Origin: Nemertoderma westbladi
Lineage: Eukaryota; Xenacoelomorpha; Nemertodermatida; Nemertodermatidae
Direction: 5' to 3'
DNA length: 39,985 nucleotides
NCBI GenBank assembly: GCA_032718475.1
Contig: JAUCBJ010008044.1
Span: 1-39,985, forward strand
In this document: positions 38,991 through 39,985 of the stretch, piece after piece
Layout: every line of letters begins with the position of its first letter
Numbering within the stretch: position 1 is the first letter of the stretch
Translations under genes and position numbers: made by a program
The notes under the pieces: model-generated
Seen by the model: only the letters and a program-made list of their open reading frames with translations
Database searches by the model: none
What the model was told of the DNA's origin: nothing

Positions 38991-39985
38991 CCCGTCAAAA
39001 TCACAAACTCTTACACCTACCTTTCATTACACCTACCTACCATCTTACACCTTTCATTTTCCCAGCATATCCTTAAGGTATTCACTAAATCTCTAGCAGT
39101 AACTCGTTCCATAAAGAACCCACGATTGTTATCTGTTTCGACGCAGCCATAAAGCTTTTTAACATTAAAATTCTATGTTTGATCGACCAGATCTACAAAC
39201 CTATTCCTACTGCTTGTAGATCCCGAAATCACATCTCTACTATATGTGAATCCTGCAATATCCTACTGTAAAGTTTGTGAATCATAAAGCATAAATCCAA
39301 CCTTCTCACCAAAACAGTAAACTCTAAGTAAGCGAATCTATTGCAGTATCAGTCTCGTTAACCGGTGAGGCAGAAAACAGTCTACGAACGGACAAACTTC
39401 GATGATACAAAATCCCGCGCAGTGAATCCTAACAATCGTGCTGACTTGCCGACGGACTAAAGGCGTTCGTATACTTTGCCGCGGTGTGATTTATATGGGG
39501 TGGGGGTTGCTAGCTAAATATCTAACTAGCGGACGAACTGCGGCGTGGACAAATTATTTTATATATTTCGAGGTGTAAATAATTCCTAAACGCGTGTGTG
39601 TGTTGAATTTTATAATCGAATTTTAGTTTTGTATCCCTTCATATTATATAATTTACTGGGTCCGGTGTGCCTTTTACAAATGTTCTAATTTTGCGGTCTG
39701 TAGGTCCAATACTCACAGATGATAAGGCTCCTTCCCCCTTTGTGTATTTCCAGGACTCAAATTCAGGCATAAGGTTAGTAACTACGCCCGGAATTCGGCA
39801 ATTTAAATCTACCAGGTCCCTAATACTAAGAAGAAATGTGTTAGTTTACTACAGTAGGCGTACATTTACAATAGCTAGCCTGGTCTCCTATCTAGAATTT
39901 TGGTTGCCTAGGTGGGCGTGGCAACTTCTTATCAGGATGTCGGCGGGGACACGGTAGGTGTTAGTATCCCAAATAGCCCTATTTG
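38991..39985. other. Non-coding to window end
   Basis: No gene is supported. TTACACCTACC words repeat at 39011-39050. The ORF at 39667-39957 has no recognisable domain. A GC-richer stretch at 39460-39550 contains GGCGTTCGTATACTTTGCCG, which looks like a transposon end, but no partner was found. Confidence 0.45.

Noticed and set aside
39667-39957. 96-codon plus-strand ORF at window end
   Set aside because: It has no domain, a weak start context and no exon signals.

Overview
The window is nuclear DNA of an animal. The evidence is spliced exons (a class A GPCR exon, a glutathione S-transferase exon and an unidentified two-exon gene start), several families of non-LTR retrotransposons (LINEs), tRNA-derived SINEs, and many inverted-repeat DNA transposons. 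It is AT-rich with islands of short palindromic words (TAGGCCTA, ACCGGT, CTACGCGTAG) and long C or G homopolymers. A rho-type GST, a THAP exon of the invertebrate transposon type and the mix of LINE families suggest a marine invertebrate, perhaps a deuterostome. The clade cannot be fixed from the sequence. Nothing looks bacterial or viral, and there are no operons.

Layout. 1-5,300: a GPCR first coding exon (minus), LINE remnants of one family on both strands, a TATA box with the start of a GST gene (plus), then a diverged tandem array of about 150-165 bp units that keeps one reading frame. 5,400-13,600: mostly gene-free, with copies of a poly-C/poly-G element, a 42-bp tandem repeat, a SINE next to a LINE fragment, and more LINE debris. 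13,594-15,366: a small foldback element, then two exons of an unrecognised basic, serine-rich protein. 15,400-22,300: LINE debris, then a LINE with two intact ORFs on the minus strand (L1-type ORF1; ORF2 with PHD finger, APE endonuclease and reverse transcriptase). 22,310-28,140: a 5.8-kb interval bounded by inverted repeats. It holds a second LINE with an intact ORF2 (plus) and a THAP exon (minus).

28,212-38,706 is the most striking part. Five different inverted-repeat elements lie almost end to end: a Mutator-like element with a 9-bp target duplication, a TTGCCA/TGGCAA element with a candidate 5-bp duplication, a TTCGAA-rich element with TA at both edges, a CTACGCGTAG-rich element with an 8-bp direct repeat, and a foldback structure around a 68-bp minisatellite. 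They contain nested passengers (another poly-C/G element, a SINE head, a frameshifted LINE fragment). Pieces of the minisatellite unit recur elsewhere in the window.

Only three host genes are supported and all are partial: the GPCR exon, the GST exon and the two-exon gene. The THAP exon may be host or transposon. The rest is mobile DNA or unassigned. All splice sites and element boundaries were read by eye, and family names come from motif recognition without database searches.
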